DNA from: Chloroflexota bacterium
GTDB taxonomy: Bacteria > Chloroflexota > Dehalococcoidia > Lucifugimonadales > CATQGZ01
Reading direction: 5' to 3'
NCBI GenBank assembly: GCA_027624995.1
Contig: JAQBTI010000132.1
Coordinates: forward strand, 1-6,404
DNA: 6,404 nt
The translations under genes and the position numbers were made by a program. Numbering within the stretch: the first letter of the stretch is position 1; every line of letters begins with the position of its first letter. Positions 6,306 through 6,404 of the stretch are shown here, piece by piece. The notes under the pieces are model-generated. The model ran no database searches, was not told the DNA's origin, and was given only the letters and a program-made list of their open reading frames with translations.

Positions 6306-6404
6306 TGTGGTTGTAGCATGCGACCTGGTGTCCGGCAGCGGCTGGGGCCAGTTTGGGCGCTGGGCTCGTGCGGCACTCGGACGTCGTTTTGGGGCACCTG
6401 TCCA
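6283..6404 (-). CDS. C-terminal end of an oligopeptide/dipeptide ABC transporter ATP-binding protein (partial)
   Basis: Only the last 39 residues are visible, ending at the TAG at 6285-6283. They read DRCPKTTSEC, then PAPKLAPAAAGHQVACYNH, and match the oligo_HPY tail that follows the nucleotide-binding domain in OppD/OppF/DppD/DppF proteins: RCP, a second Cys about seven residues on, and GHxVAC near the end. These ATPases drive ABC importers for peptides, nickel or sugars. The Walker and signature motifs lie outside the window, so the partner and substrate are unknown. The gene converges on holA and its last 23 bases overlap the end of that gene. The fragment is short, but the motif order is specific. 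Confidence 0.8.
   Translation of the reverse strand, partial: DRCPKTTSECRTSPAPKLAPAAAGHQVACYNHISHPVTR

Overview
The window is a gene-dense piece of a bacterial chromosome, roughly 60% G+C where I counted by hand. It carries eight genes, and seven have a recognisable family. The G+C level, the gene types and the style of the HolA and YchF proteins would suit an uncultured Chloroflexota-like bacterium. That placement is an impression from protein character, not a demonstrated assignment.

Layout, right to left along the minus strand. A divergent promoter region at about 5229-5294 separates two transcription units. To its right, on the plus strand, lies holA (DNA polymerase III delta subunit, 5295-6305). 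Its last 23 bases overlap tail-to-tail with the C-terminal end of an oligopeptide/dipeptide-type ABC transporter ATPase, which enters from the right edge on the minus strand. To the left, all on the minus strand, run a small DUF1232/YkvA-type membrane protein (4893-5228), a divergent YchF/OLA1-family GTPase with a TTG start (3672-4757), the HemW heme chaperone (2417-3622, possibly starting at 3700), a zinc alcohol dehydrogenase broken by three frameshifts (1334-2414), a PD-(D/E)XK nuclease-like protein (681-1232) and a two-helix membrane sensor histidine kinase (1-633, cut by the left edge).

How the parts relate. ychF, hemW and the dehydrogenase pseudogene are tightly packed, with gaps of 49 and 2 bases or less, so they look like one operon. 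The products are functionally unrelated: a translation- or stress-linked GTPase, heme delivery and an oxidoreductase. The dehydrogenase keeps every zinc and NAD motif but in four separate frames, while all neighbours are open. This suggests recent decay of one gene rather than a poor assembly overall. The nuclease-like gene has a locally low G+C stretch (about 50% across 901-1260), a possible sign of transfer.

I see no tRNA, rRNA, CRISPR array, insertion sequence or long repeat. No stretch above 300 bases lacks a gene; the longest gap is 135 bases (4758-4892). I did not find a convincing undescribed system. The points most worth following up are the decayed dehydrogenase, the divergent YchF and the stand-alone nuclease beside the kinase.
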